16,200 nucleotides of DNA, taken from an uncultured Lachnospiraceae bacterium (GTDB taxonomy: Bacteria > Bacillota_A > Clostridia > Lachnospirales > Lachnospiraceae). Every line of letters starts with the position of its first letter. Within the stretch, counting starts at the first letter, position 1. The notes below the pieces were generated by a model. That model was not told the DNA's origin, made no database searches, and saw nothing but the letters and a program-made list of their open reading frames with translations. The position numbers and the translations under genes are program-made. Below, piece after piece: positions 7,241 through 14,008 of the stretch. The DNA lies in the NCBI GenBank assembly GCA_947177885.1, contig CAMWWF010000021.1:1-16200 (forward strand), given 5' to 3'.

Positions 7241-7267
7241 GTATCGGATAATTTAGGGAAAACTTTA
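7241..7267 (-). promoter_or_regulatory. Sigma-D/sigma-28 (FliA-type) promoter
   Basis: On the minus strand TAAAGTTT is followed by 11 nt and then TCCGATAC. The flagellar sigma-28 consensus is TAAAGTTT-N11-GCCGATAA, so 14 of 16 specified positions match with exact spacing. It reads toward the ATG at 7166 and leaves a leader of about 65-70 nt. Confidence 0.8.
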
Positions 7268-7274
7268 GGGTTGA

Positions 7275-7303
7275 TTGACAATAATTGTAAAATTAATTAT
7301 AAT
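7275..7303 (+). promoter_or_regulatory. Perfect-consensus sigma-A promoter of ispE
   Basis: TTGACA (7275-7280), a 17-nt AT-rich spacer and TATAAT (7298-7303): both boxes and the spacing match consensus exactly. Transcription would start near 7310, about 70 nt before the ispE ATG. Confidence 0.9.
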
Positions 7304-7380
7304 AAAATACAATCCATGTATACAAAATACATTGTCATACAAGCGAAATCAAATTTTGAAGCTGCAACAGGGAGGTTGGA

Positions 7381-8235
7381 ATGAAATTTCAGATGAAAGC
7401 GTATGGTAAGATCAATCTCGGGCTGGATGTGGTCGGCAGGCTGCCGAACGGTTACCATGAGGTAAAGATGGTGATGCAGACAGTGGGAATCTATGATGAA
7501 CTGACCTTTGAGAGGGCGGAGAGCGGAATTGAGATCACAACCGATTCGGCGGAGCTGCCCACGGATGAAAGTAATCTCATATATAAGGCGGCAAAGCTGA
7601 TGAAGGAAAAATATCACATCCGGGAAGGCATTCGTATTCATCTGCAAAAAAATATTCCCGTAGCGGCGGGAATGGCAGGCGGAAGTACGGATGCCGCGGC
7701 GACAATGAAGGGGATAAGCCGCATGTTCGGACTGGATATCGGTCTGTTGGAGCTGATGAACATGGGGGTGGATATCGGAGCGGATGTACCGTACTGTGTC
7801 ATAGGCGGAACAGCGCTTGCAGAAGGCATCGGGGAAAAGCTGACACCTCTGGAGCCGGCGCCGGAGTGCTATGTGCTGGTGGCAAAGCCCGATATCAATG
7901 TTTCTACGAAATACGTATATGAACATCTGGATCTGGAAGGGATAGAGACGCATCCGGACATTGACGGCATGGTGGAGGCTATCGGTATGGGAAGCCTGCA
8001 GGGCATTCTGGACCGTATGGGAAATGTGCTGGAGACGGTGACAATACCGGCATATCCGGTGATACAGGAGCTCAAACAGCGGATGAAGGAACTGGGGGCG
8101 GTGAACAGTCTGATGAGCGGCAGCGGGCCTACGGTGTTCGGTATTTTTCTGGAAAGGCGGGCAGCCCAGATGGCATTGGACCGGCTGGAACAGGAACAGC
8201 TGGCGAAGCAGATCTTTGTTACCACTTTTTGTTAG
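7381..8235 (+). CDS. ispE: 4-diphosphocytidyl-2-C-methyl-D-erythritol kinase
   Basis: IspE is the ATP-dependent kinase of the non-mevalonate (MEP) isoprenoid pathway; it phosphorylates CDP-methylerythritol at the 2-hydroxyl. The 284-residue protein is full length for this GHMP kinase. Seen: N-terminal AYGKINLGLDVVGRLPNGYHEV with the catalytic Lys K10, the ATP-binding glycine loop PVAAGMAGGSTDAAA (93-107), GADVPY with the catalytic Asp D135, and the C-terminal GHMP motif MSGSGPTVFG (245-254). GGAGG (7371-7375) lies five nt before ATG 7381. It is transcribed from a perfect sigma-A promoter. A hairpin at 8236-8267 directly follows the stop codon and separates it from the GntR gene, so read-through into that gene is possible but may be reduced. 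Confidence 0.97.
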   Translation: MKFQMKAYGKINLGLDVVGRLPNGYHEVKMVMQTVGIYDELTFERAESGIEITTDSAELPTDESNLIYKAAKLMKEKYHIREGIRIHLQKNIPVAAGMAGGSTDAAATMKGISRMFGLDIGLLELMNMGVDIGADVPYCVIGGTALAEGIGEKLTPLEPAPECYVLVAKPDINVSTKYVYEHLDLEGIETHPDIDGMVEAIGMGSLQGILDRMGNVLETVTIPAYPVIQELKQRMKELGAVNSLMSGSGPTVFGIFLERRAAQMALDRLEQEQLAKQIFVTTFC

Positions 8236-8267
8236 GAACTGTTAAGAAATAACTTTCTGAACAGTTC
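8235..8267. repeat. Short hairpin repeat related to the end of the 4499-4704 element
   Basis: GAACTGTT (8236-8243) and AACAGTTC (8260-8267) pair perfectly, and AGAAA/TTTCT continues inside after one mismatch, leaving a TAAC loop. On the minus strand it carries AAGTTATTT, four nt, then ACAGTTCC, the same arrangement as 4685-4705 on the plus strand. It starts at the last base of the ispE stop codon. Only TTT follows it, so it is at best a weak terminator. Confidence 0.6.
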
Positions 8268-8290
8268 TTTGGTTGAGAAAGCGAGGAAGC

Positions 8291-8974
8291 ATGCAGGACA
8301 ATTTACAGGTAAACATGAATGAGTTTCTGCCTCTCAGAGACGTGGTGTTCAATACACTGCGTCAGGCGATCCTGACAGGTGAGCTGAAACCCGGCGAGCG
8401 TCTTATGGAGATTCATCTTGCCAATAAGCTCGGTGTCAGCAGAACACCTATCCGCGAGGCTATCCGCAAGCTGGAGCTGGAGGGACTGGTCACTATGATA
8501 CCCAGACGCGGAGCGGAGGTGGCACAGATCACGGAAAAGAGCATGAATGATGTGCTGGAGGTACGTCGGGCCATGGATGCCCTCTGTGTGGAGCTTGCCT
8601 GTGACCGGATCACACCGGAGGAGCTGGAACAGCTGAAGGAGGCCTGCGACGGTTTTGAAGCTGCGGTGAAGACGAAAGATGTGAAGAAGATCGCACAGGC
8701 GGATGTGGCGCTGCACGATATTATTGTCCGTGCCACCGGGAACCGGAGGCTGATCCAGCTGGTAAATAATCTGTCGGAACAGATGTACCGTTATCGATTT
8801 GAATATATAAAGGATAGCAGCCAGCATGCGAGGCTGGTGGAGGAACACAGGATCATTTATCAGAGTATTGTACAAAAGGATAAGGAGACGGCATCCCAGG
8901 CGGCAAAAACGCATATAGATAATCAGGAGAGATCCATTATCCGCCAGATCCGTCTGGATCGGCAGAAATTATAA
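8291..8974 (+). CDS. GntR family transcriptional regulator, FadR/FCD subfamily
   Basis: A 227-residue DNA-binding regulator. The N-terminal winged helix (about 14-78) shows LRDVVFNTLRQAILTGELKPGERL and the recognition segment VSRTPIREAIRKLE (49-62). The C-terminal FCD ligand domain (about 84-215) keeps the usual metal or ligand positions: D138, H142 in LHDIIVRATGN, H186 in EEHRIIY and H208 in AKTHID. FCD regulators often sense organic acids, but nothing here identifies the ligand. ATG 8291 is chosen because GAGG (8283-8286) is just upstream, though the spacing of four nt is tight; a TTG at 8273 would add six residues. It lies between ispE and the murI unit with no catabolic gene alongside, so its targets are probably elsewhere. 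Confidence 0.9.
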   Translation: MQDNLQVNMNEFLPLRDVVFNTLRQAILTGELKPGERLMEIHLANKLGVSRTPIREAIRKLELEGLVTMIPRRGAEVAQITEKSMNDVLEVRRAMDALCVELACDRITPEELEQLKEACDGFEAAVKTKDVKKIAQADVALHDIIVRATGNRRLIQLVNNLSEQMYRYRFEYIKDSSQHARLVEEHRIIYQSIVQKDKETASQAAKTHIDNQERSIIRQIRLDRQKL

Positions 8975-9055
8975 TCATATGGTTTATTTCTGCAAATAAT
9001 GTCAATACTTCCATTTATAAAAAACGGTCTTCCGGAATCCTGTCCATATCGGTAT

Positions 9056-9083
9056 TTGAGAGTGTTTTTCTGTTGTTTATTCT
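9056..9083 (+). promoter_or_regulatory. Possible sigma-A promoter for the murI unit
   Basis: TTGAGA (9056-9061), 16 nt, TATTCT (9078-9083), about 50 nt before the ATG at 9132. Matches are partial; this is a candidate only. Confidence 0.3.
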
Positions 9084-9131
9084 CATGCGGTAAGGCATAA
9101 AGTGATTTCGGCAGCCCAAATGGAGGTTGGC

Positions 9132-9431
9132 ATGAAAGGAATTCGGGCGGGGATCAGGATAATTGTGTGTGTCTGTGCGGTTTTGGGATGGTGGGGAGTT
9201 CTTTATCCGGAACTGGTTCTGACCGCAGACACGTACAGGATTTGCGGCGACAGTGAATCGGGCGGACAGCATATACAGGAGGAACAGAGTCTTTCCGCAG
9301 ATCAGGATATTTACTGGAATCTTTTGAAAGCAGACAGGAATGAAATCCGTTTTCGCAGCAAATTGCTTATAGAATGGAATAAATTTATGGAGGCTTTGGA
9401 TGAGTCAGATCAAAACGGCGCTGCTCCGTAA
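9132..9431 (+). CDS. Small single-span membrane protein upstream of murI
   Basis: A 99-residue protein of unknown function. Residues about 7-25 (GIRIIVCVCAVLGWWGVLY) form a single membrane segment after a short basic N-terminus, so most of the protein is predicted outside the membrane. The rest is acidic, with a helical stretch near 58-90 (YWNLLKADRNEIRFRSKLL). ATG 9132 has GGAGG (9122-9126) five nt upstream; the frame is open from 9102, but that start has no ribosome binding site. The last 32 nt overlap the start of murI in another frame, which suggests translational coupling. I know of no function for this family. Confidence 0.7.
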   Translation: MKGIRAGIRIIVCVCAVLGWWGVLYPELVLTADTYRICGDSESGGQHIQEEQSLSADQDIYWNLLKADRNEIRFRSKLLIEWNKFMEALDESDQNGAAP

Positions 9432-10242
9432 GGATGCGCCAATCGGTGTCTTTGACTCCGGTGTGGGCGGGCTTACGGTGGCAAGAGAGATCATGCGCCA
9501 GATACCCAATGAGAAGATCATTTATTTCGGGGACACGGCGAGAGTTCCCTATGGCAGCAAATCAAAGGAAACGGTGACCCGTTTTTCGGAACAGATCGTG
9601 CGTTTCCTGCGCACCTTTCAGGTGAAGACCATTGTGGTGGCCTGTAATACGGCCAGCGCCTACGCGTTGGATAAGTTGGAGCACGATATTGATATCCCCA
9701 TTATCGGCGTGCTGAAGCCCGGAGCCAGGGCAGCCATGGAAGCCACCGGAAACGGCAGGATCGGTGTCATTGCCACGGAAGCTACCATCGGCAGCGGAAT
9801 GTACAATAAATACATAGAAGAATTGAATCCGGATGTAACGATCTATGGCAAGGCCTGTCCGCTGTTCTGTCCCCTGATAGAGGAAGGGCTTTGGGAAGAT
9901 CCTGTGACGGACGAAATTGCCAGACGGTATCTGACGGAACTGATCGACATTGATATTGATACACTGATATTGGGCTGTACCCACTATCCTCTGATACGCT
10001 CCACTCTTGGCCGGATCGCAGGTGAAAAGGTGGCTTTGGTGAATCCTGCCTATGAGACGGCGAGGGAGTTAAAGGAAATGCTCGGGGATATGGGGCTGTT
10101 AAATGACGAGGAGCCGGGGCTGGGCAGTAATCGGTATAAATTTTATGTCAGCGACAAGGCGGAGAAGTTCGTGCGTTTTGCAAATTCCATCATCAAGTAT
10201 GGCATCCTGTCGGCAAAGACGATCCATATTGAGGAGTATTGA
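9400..10242 (+). CDS. murI: Glutamate racemase
   Basis: MurI interconverts L- and D-glutamate in the cytosol, supplying D-Glu for peptidoglycan. It has 280 residues. Visible motifs: IGVFDSGVGGLTV with the D19-S20 pair, YFGDTARVPYG (42-52), the first catalytic Cys in VACNTAS (C82), and the second in LGCTHYPL (C193 with H195). ATG 9400 is supported by GGAGG (9389-9393) six nt upstream, even though it starts inside the preceding membrane-protein gene, a 32-nt overlap. A DUF1934 gene follows after 129 nt. Confidence 0.96.
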   Translation: MSQIKTALLRKDAPIGVFDSGVGGLTVAREIMRQIPNEKIIYFGDTARVPYGSKSKETVTRFSEQIVRFLRTFQVKTIVVACNTASAYALDKLEHDIDIPIIGVLKPGARAAMEATGNGRIGVIATEATIGSGMYNKYIEELNPDVTIYGKACPLFCPLIEEGLWEDPVTDEIARRYLTELIDIDIDTLILGCTHYPLIRSTLGRIAGEKVALVNPAYETARELKEMLGDMGLLNDEEPGLGSNRYKFYVSDKAEKFVRFANSIIKYGILSAKTIHIEEY

Positions 10243-10317
10243 AGATCCGGCCGGCAGAACCGGGACGGCGTTCTTTGAATTGCGATATTGCGCGGCAGAA
10301 CACAAAGGGTATTTTTT

Positions 10318-10336
10318 CAGGCGGGTTTTCCGCCTG
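10318..10336. repeat. Hairpin upstream of the DUF1934 gene
   Basis: CAGGCGG and CCGCCTG form a perfect 7-bp stem around GTTTT. The T-run (10312-10317) lies before the stem on the plus strand, so this is not an intrinsic terminator in either direction as written. Confidence 0.4.
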
Positions 10337-10371
10337 CCGGGAGTAATGATTAGGCCGTATGGAGGATTAAG

Positions 10372-10815
10372 GTGACAAAGGATATAAGGATAACAGTCAA
10401 AGGAATACAGTGGGATGATGAGGGAGGATCGGGAAGTACGGAAACGGCCGCGTGCGGAGAATACTATTTTCGAAATGGAAGCCATTATATTTTCTACGAG
10501 GAGACGGCGGAGGATTTCGGTGGAAGCATTAAGAACAGTATAAAGCTGAAAGGAAATCTGCTGGAACTGAACAGAAAGGGAGCTGTGAACAGCCGCATGG
10601 TCTTTGAGACGGGAAAATGCCATGTTACGGATTATGCCACGCCCTATGGAATGTTGCGGATGGAGACGGTTACTTCCCGGATACTGTGCGTGGAAGAAGA
10701 GGACAGTATTCGGATCAGAGTTGAATATGAACTGCGGGCAGACGGTGCGAGAATGTCCCTGTGCAGACTGACAATTAAAATGAAAGCAGAGCCGCCCGCA
10801 TCTCATCTATCATGA
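10372..10815 (+). CDS. DUF1934 family protein (YwiB-like)
   Basis: A 147-residue protein starting at GTG 10372, supported by GGAGG (10361-10365) six nt upstream. It opens with strands typical of DUF1934: DIRITVKGIQ, then an acidic loop, GEYYFRNGSHYIFYEE, a middle NSIKLKGNLLELNRKGAVNSRMVFE and YATPYGMLRMETVT. This family (Bacillus subtilis YwiB) is predicted to adopt a small beta-barrel fold; its role is unknown. The expected final strand, LCRLTIKMK, is followed by AEPPASHLS. That tail and the stop lie over the antisense end of the decayed gene at 10775-11230, so the original 3' end may have been replaced. It is probably co-transcribed with murI. Confidence 0.85.
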   Translation: MTKDIRITVKGIQWDDEGGSGSTETAACGEYYFRNGSHYIFYEETAEDFGGSIKNSIKLKGNLLELNRKGAVNSRMVFETGKCHVTDYATPYGMLRMETVTSRILCVEEEDSIRIRVEYELRADGARMSLCRLTIKMKAEPPASHLS

Positions 10816-11230
10816 CCTGATCGCACTCTGCCATAGAGGCGATATCCTCGTCCGAAAATCCTCTTTTCAACATGTTTGTCACGATCTGCTTCGTTTTATC
10901 AAGGGAACCTTCGTCTCTCCCCAAAGCAATCCCCTAGTCTCTCCCCAAGGCGATGTCCTGTTCATGCCATTTTTGGACTGCATAACACATATTGTAATCC
11001 TACTTGTCCTGATTTCTGTATTCCATTCTTCTTTCCCATATTTGCGGCATGCCTAAAAGTATTGCAAGAGCTTCCGGTTTTTCCCATACGCGGCCTCCTT
11101 TGCAGCGGCGCAGAGAGAAACGATGCATCTCCGCCACTGTATTGTTGTACTGAGAGTAAGTGGCAGATATGCCGGAATGTGTTGATTGCACGATTTGTTG
11201 GATTACTCTTAATGAAAACAGAGTACACTA
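10775..11230 (-). pseudogene. Decayed gene with Rpn-like (PD-(D/E)XK nuclease family) C-terminus
   Basis: One minus-strand frame gives continuous protein-like sequence interrupted by two TAG codons (11002-11000 and 10936-10934). In order: GRVWEKPEALAILLGMPQIW, stop, YNMCYAVQKWHEQ, DIALGRD, stop, GIALGRDEG, GSLDKTKQIVTNMLKRGFSD, EDIASMAECDQVMIDEMRAA, then the natural stop at 10777-10775. The repeated ALGRDEG units and the final helix-loop-helix ending are typical of the C-terminus of Rpn-type recombination-promoting nuclease/transposase proteins; the nuclease domain itself is absent. The two repeat units (24-nt period, 10913-10954) differ by GAA versus TAG at the second stop, consistent with a point nonsense change. 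The upstream limit is uncertain; the frame closes at 11230-11228. Confidence 0.55.
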
Positions 11231-11341
11231 TAAATACGGAAATGTCAACAGGAAAAAACGATTTAAAAATCAGTTTTAGCCGAAAATCTGTCAGATCGAC
11301 TAGGGGTTTTTGTTTAAAAAGTGGAAAGAATCAAAAAGCGC

Positions 11342-11369
11342 TTGACAACAGCAAAATATATGGTAATAT
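11342..11369 (+). promoter_or_regulatory. Promoter of the HMA-cadA unit
   Basis: TTGACA (11342-11347), 16 nt, TAATAT (11364-11369). The -35 is perfect and the -10 partial. It lies about 57 nt before the HMA gene, directly upstream of the dyad at 11371-11396. Confidence 0.6.
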
Positions 11370-11370
11370 A

Positions 11371-11396
11371 AACATATGAACAGTGGTTCAAATATT
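11371..11396. promoter_or_regulatory. Candidate ArsR/SmtB-family metal-sensor operator
   Basis: ATATGAAC, a 4-nt centre AGTG, then GTTCAAATAT; 9 of 11 symmetric positions pair. TGAAC/GTTCA half-sites flanked by AT-rich arms resemble operators of ArsR/SmtB-type sensors (CadC, SmtB, NmtR). It sits just downstream of the -10 box, where a bound repressor would block transcription. No ArsR-family gene is in the window. Confidence 0.5.
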
Positions 11397-11425
11397 CAAT
11401 GAAAAAATGAGCGGAGGAAAAGGCA

Positions 11426-11647
11426 ATGAAAAAAACTTATAAGATTGAAGTGGATTGTGCAAATTGTGCTCTGAAGATGGAAGAGGCGGCCAGGAAAGTG
11501 GAAGGGGTACAGGATGCCTCTGTCAGCTTTATGACCCAGAAGATGAAAGTGGAATTTGCGGAAGGGGCTGATGACGGGGCCGTAATGCAGGCAGTGCGAA
11601 AGGCGTGCAAAAAGGTGGAGGATGACTGCGAGATCTTTCTGGACTAA
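11426..11647 (+). CDS. Heavy-metal-associated (HMA) domain protein
   Basis: A 73-residue stand-alone ferredoxin-like HMA domain. It begins KTYKIEVDCANCALKMEEAA, with the metal-binding pair C11 and C14 in the DCANC motif, and continues with VEGVQDASVSFMTQKMKVEF in the order beta-alpha-beta-beta-alpha-beta expected of the fold. An Asp before CxxC is usual for Zn/Cd-type HMA domains rather than Cu-type (MxCxxC), which fits the pump that follows. GGAGG (11413-11417) is eight nt upstream. The ATPase starts 152 nt downstream and lacks its own HMA domain, so this protein probably supplies that function in trans as a metal carrier or sensor. Confidence 0.9.
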   Translation: MKKTYKIEVDCANCALKMEEAARKVEGVQDASVSFMTQKMKVEFAEGADDGAVMQAVRKACKKVEDDCEIFLD

Positions 11648-11799
11648 ACTGTCACCTTAATGTCTGAAAGGCATATCTGCCGGTATACAGGATCAGGAAC
11701 TGTCGGAAAATGCGGTTTGATCAAATGTCCGCCTGTACAGGTTGTATTCGAACCGTTCTGTATCTGATCCGATTGGAAGATGGAACTGGAGGAATCCAT

Positions 11800-13821
11800 A
11801 TGACGAAAAAACAAAAAAAGGTTCTGTACCGGATCATTGTGGCAGCCTGTCTCATGGGCGTACTGCATTTCATACCGATACAGGGCTATGCAAGATTTGC
11901 GCTCTACCTGATCCCCTATCTTGTGATCGGCTACGATATGCTGCGCAAGGCGGTATTGGGAGTCATTCACGGGGAAATATTTGATGAAAACTTTCTCATG
12001 GCGGTGGCAACCGTGGGCGCCATGCTGCTTGGCCTCTATCAGGTAGCCCGGGGGCTGGAGGGCGAATTCGCTGAAGGGGTGGCTGTCATGCTGTTCTATC
12101 AGATCGGCGAACTGTTTCAGGCGGTGGCCGTGGGAAAAAGCCGTAAAAATATTACGGCTCTGATGGATATCAGGCCCGACTTTGCCAATATTGAGACGGA
12201 AAACGGCGGGCTGGAACAGGTGGATCCTGATGATGTGGAGATAGGAACGGTTATCGTGGTGCGTCCCGGTGAGAAGATTCCGCTGGACGGTGTGGTGGAA
12301 GAGGGAAATTCCACCTTGAATACCAGCGCCCTGACCGGCGAAAGTGTTCCCCGTGAGATCAGGGAAGGGGAAGAAGTGATCAGCGGCTGTGTCAATATCA
12401 CGGGTCTGTTAAAGATACGCACTTCCAGGGAGTTCGGGGAGTCCACCGTATCCAAGATTCTGGATCTGGTGGAAAATTCCAGCATGAAGAAGGCAAAGAC
12501 AGAGAATTTTATTACCAAATTTGCCAAATATTATACCCCTGCGGTGTGTTACAGTGCTCTGGCACTGGCGATCATCCCCAGCATGATCAATCTTTTGACG
12601 GGAAATCCCGCACACTGGGAAGTATGGGTGATCCGTGCGCTGACCTTTTTGGTCATCAGCTGTCCCTGCGCACTGGTGATTTCAATTCCCCTGAGTTTCT
12701 TTGGGGGAATCGGCGGAGCATCCGGCTGTGGGATCCTGGTGAAAGGATCCAATTATCTGGAGGCTTTGGCACAGACCAGATATGTGGTATTTGACAAGAC
12801 CGGCACATTGACCAGAGGTGTTTTTGAAGTGACCGGGATCTGCCCTTCGAAGGAGTTTGAGGCGGTCTGTGATATCGGGAAAGAGGTGGTTGCTGACAGA
12901 GCGGAGGACGGCACTGCGAGTGTCAATGATGCCGCAGCCGGGAGTGCGGAGGAGGCCTCGGGAGCAGCCCGCGAGGGGGCTGAAGCAAGGTTGTTGAAGT
13001 ATGCGGCTTACGCGGAGAGCTATTCTACTCATCCCATCAGTAAGAGCCTGAAGGAAGCCTATGGGCAGGAGATCGACAAGACGAAAGTGACGGATGTGGA
13101 AGAGATCGGCGGTCACGGAGTGAGGGCGTCGGTGGAGGGCGTGGCGGTGGCAGCGGGAAATGCCAGACTTATGAGGAAACTCGGGCTTTCCTGTCCGGAA
13201 AATACAGGAATCGGCACGGTGATCCATCTTGCGGTTGACGGAGTTTATGCCGGTTATATCCTTATTTCCGATGTGATAAAGGAACAGTCCGGGAATGCCA
13301 TAGCAGGTCTCAAGGCGGCGGGAGTGAAAAAGACGGTGATGCTTACCGGCGACAGTAAAGCGGTGGCCGATCATGTGGCGGAATTGCTTGGTCTGGATGA
13401 GGTAAGGAGTGAACTGCTTCCTGCCGATAAGGTGGAGGCGGTGGAAGAGCTGATCGCAAAGAAAGCGCCCAGGGATGTTCTTGCCTTTGTGGGTGACGGT
13501 ATCAATGATGCCCCTGTGCTTTCCAGAGCGGACATCGGCATCGCTATGGGAGCCCTCGGTTCCGACGCGGCCATCGAGGCGGCGGATATAGTGCTGATGG
13601 ATGATGATCCGGAGAAGATCGCTCTGGCGATGCGGATCTCAAGGAAGTGTCTGCGCATTGTCTATGAGAATATTGTATTTGCCCTGGCGGTCAAGGCGAT
13701 CTGCCTGATCCTGGGCGCTCTGGGATATGCGGGCATGTGGCTGGCGATCTTTGCGGATGTGGGAGTTATGGTGCTGGCGGTGTTGAACGCCATCCGCTGC
13801 CTGAAAGTAAGAGACAGGTGA
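11800..13821 (+). CDS. P1B-type heavy-metal (Zn/Cd/Pb) translocating ATPase without N-terminal HMA domain
   Basis: A 673-residue metal-exporting P-type ATPase in the membrane. Motifs: TGES (179-182) in the actuator domain, the metal site CPC (288-290) in VISCPCALVISIP, the phosphorylated Asp D332 in DKTGTLT, HP (411-412) in STHPISKSL, TGDSK (516-520) and GDGINDAP (565-572). K632 near the seventh helix and D653 in FADVGVMVLA match the positions that define the Zn/Cd/Pb (P1B-2, ZntA/CadA) group. Start: GGAGG (11788-11792) seven nt before ATG 11800; the frame extends to 11710, but without support. There is no HMA domain; the separate 73-residue HMA protein just upstream probably replaces it. About 40 residues rich in Ala, Glu and Gly (about 357-397) are inserted between the phosphorylation site and the nucleotide domain. 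It closely resembles cadA/zntA products; the exact metal cannot be read. Confidence 0.93.
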   Translation: MTKKQKKVLYRIIVAACLMGVLHFIPIQGYARFALYLIPYLVIGYDMLRKAVLGVIHGEIFDENFLMAVATVGAMLLGLYQVARGLEGEFAEGVAVMLFYQIGELFQAVAVGKSRKNITALMDIRPDFANIETENGGLEQVDPDDVEIGTVIVVRPGEKIPLDGVVEEGNSTLNTSALTGESVPREIREGEEVISGCVNITGLLKIRTSREFGESTVSKILDLVENSSMKKAKTENFITKFAKYYTPAVCYSALALAIIPSMINLLTGNPAHWEVWVIRALTFLVISCPCALVISIPLSFFGGIGGASGCGILVKGSNYLEALAQTRYVVFDKTGTLTRGVFEVTGICPSKEFEAVCDIGKEVVADRAEDGTASVNDAAAGSAEEASGAAREGAEARLLKYAAYAESYSTHPISKSLKEAYGQEIDKTKVTDVEEIGGHGVRASVEGVAVAAGNARLMRKLGLSCPENTGIGTVIHLAVDGVYAGYILISDVIKEQSGNAIAGLKAAGVKKTVMLTGDSKAVADHVAELLGLDEVRSELLPADKVEAVEELIAKKAPRDVLAFVGDGINDAPVLSRADIGIAMGALGSDAAIEAADIVLMDDDPEKIALAMRISRKCLRIVYENIVFALAVKAICLILGALGYAGMWLAIFADVGVMVLAVLNAIRCLKVRDR

Positions 13822-13864
13822 TAGAATAAATGTTGAAAAGCGTATGATTTTTGGTTGACTAAGC

Positions 13865-14008
13865 GGCCAAAATCAGGCAAAATATGGGTGGAAGTCATGT
13901 ATGCCTGTTTTGCCGGTCTGACGGAAGAGACGGTACGGAAAGCCTGTGTTCTGTGGCAAGGGTGATACTTTCCCCTGTGGGAGGAATGACCTGCCGGGAG
14001 CACAGGCT
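13865..14008 (+). other. Structured intergenic segment between the ATPase and ZIP genes
   Basis: Two nested foldable units. The first pairs CAAAATCAGGCA (13868-13879) with TGCCTGTTTTG (13902-13912), 11 bp with one bulged T, around a 22-nt loop, and can extend by GG/CC outside. The second pairs 13941-13952 with 13997-14008 (AGCCTGTG/CACAGGCT plus four more pairs, two of them G-U). Inside it GGCA/TGCC (13955-13958, 13992-13995) and CCC/GGG (13973-13975, 13979-13981) continue the stem. There is no convincing coding frame and no match to a riboswitch class I know. It may be an RNA leader of the ZIP gene or simply palindromic DNA. Confidence 0.35.

Noticed and set aside
10312..10336. Possible terminator between murI and the DUF1934 gene
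   Set aside because: The T-run precedes the stem on the plus strand and becomes an A-run on the minus strand, so it is not an intrinsic terminator in either direction.
10913..10954. Two 18-nt direct repeats that might start a CRISPR or satellite array
   Set aside because: There are only two units with a 24-nt period, in frame with a protein repeat (ALGRDEG), so they are coding repeats of the decayed gene.
10876..11379. 167-codon plus-strand open frame between the DUF1934 and HMA genes
   Set aside because: It is antisense to the decayed Rpn-like sequence, whose minus-strand frame gives recognisable repeats and helices. The plus frame is rich in Ser, Pro and Cys, lacks a ribosome binding site and runs into the HMA promoter.
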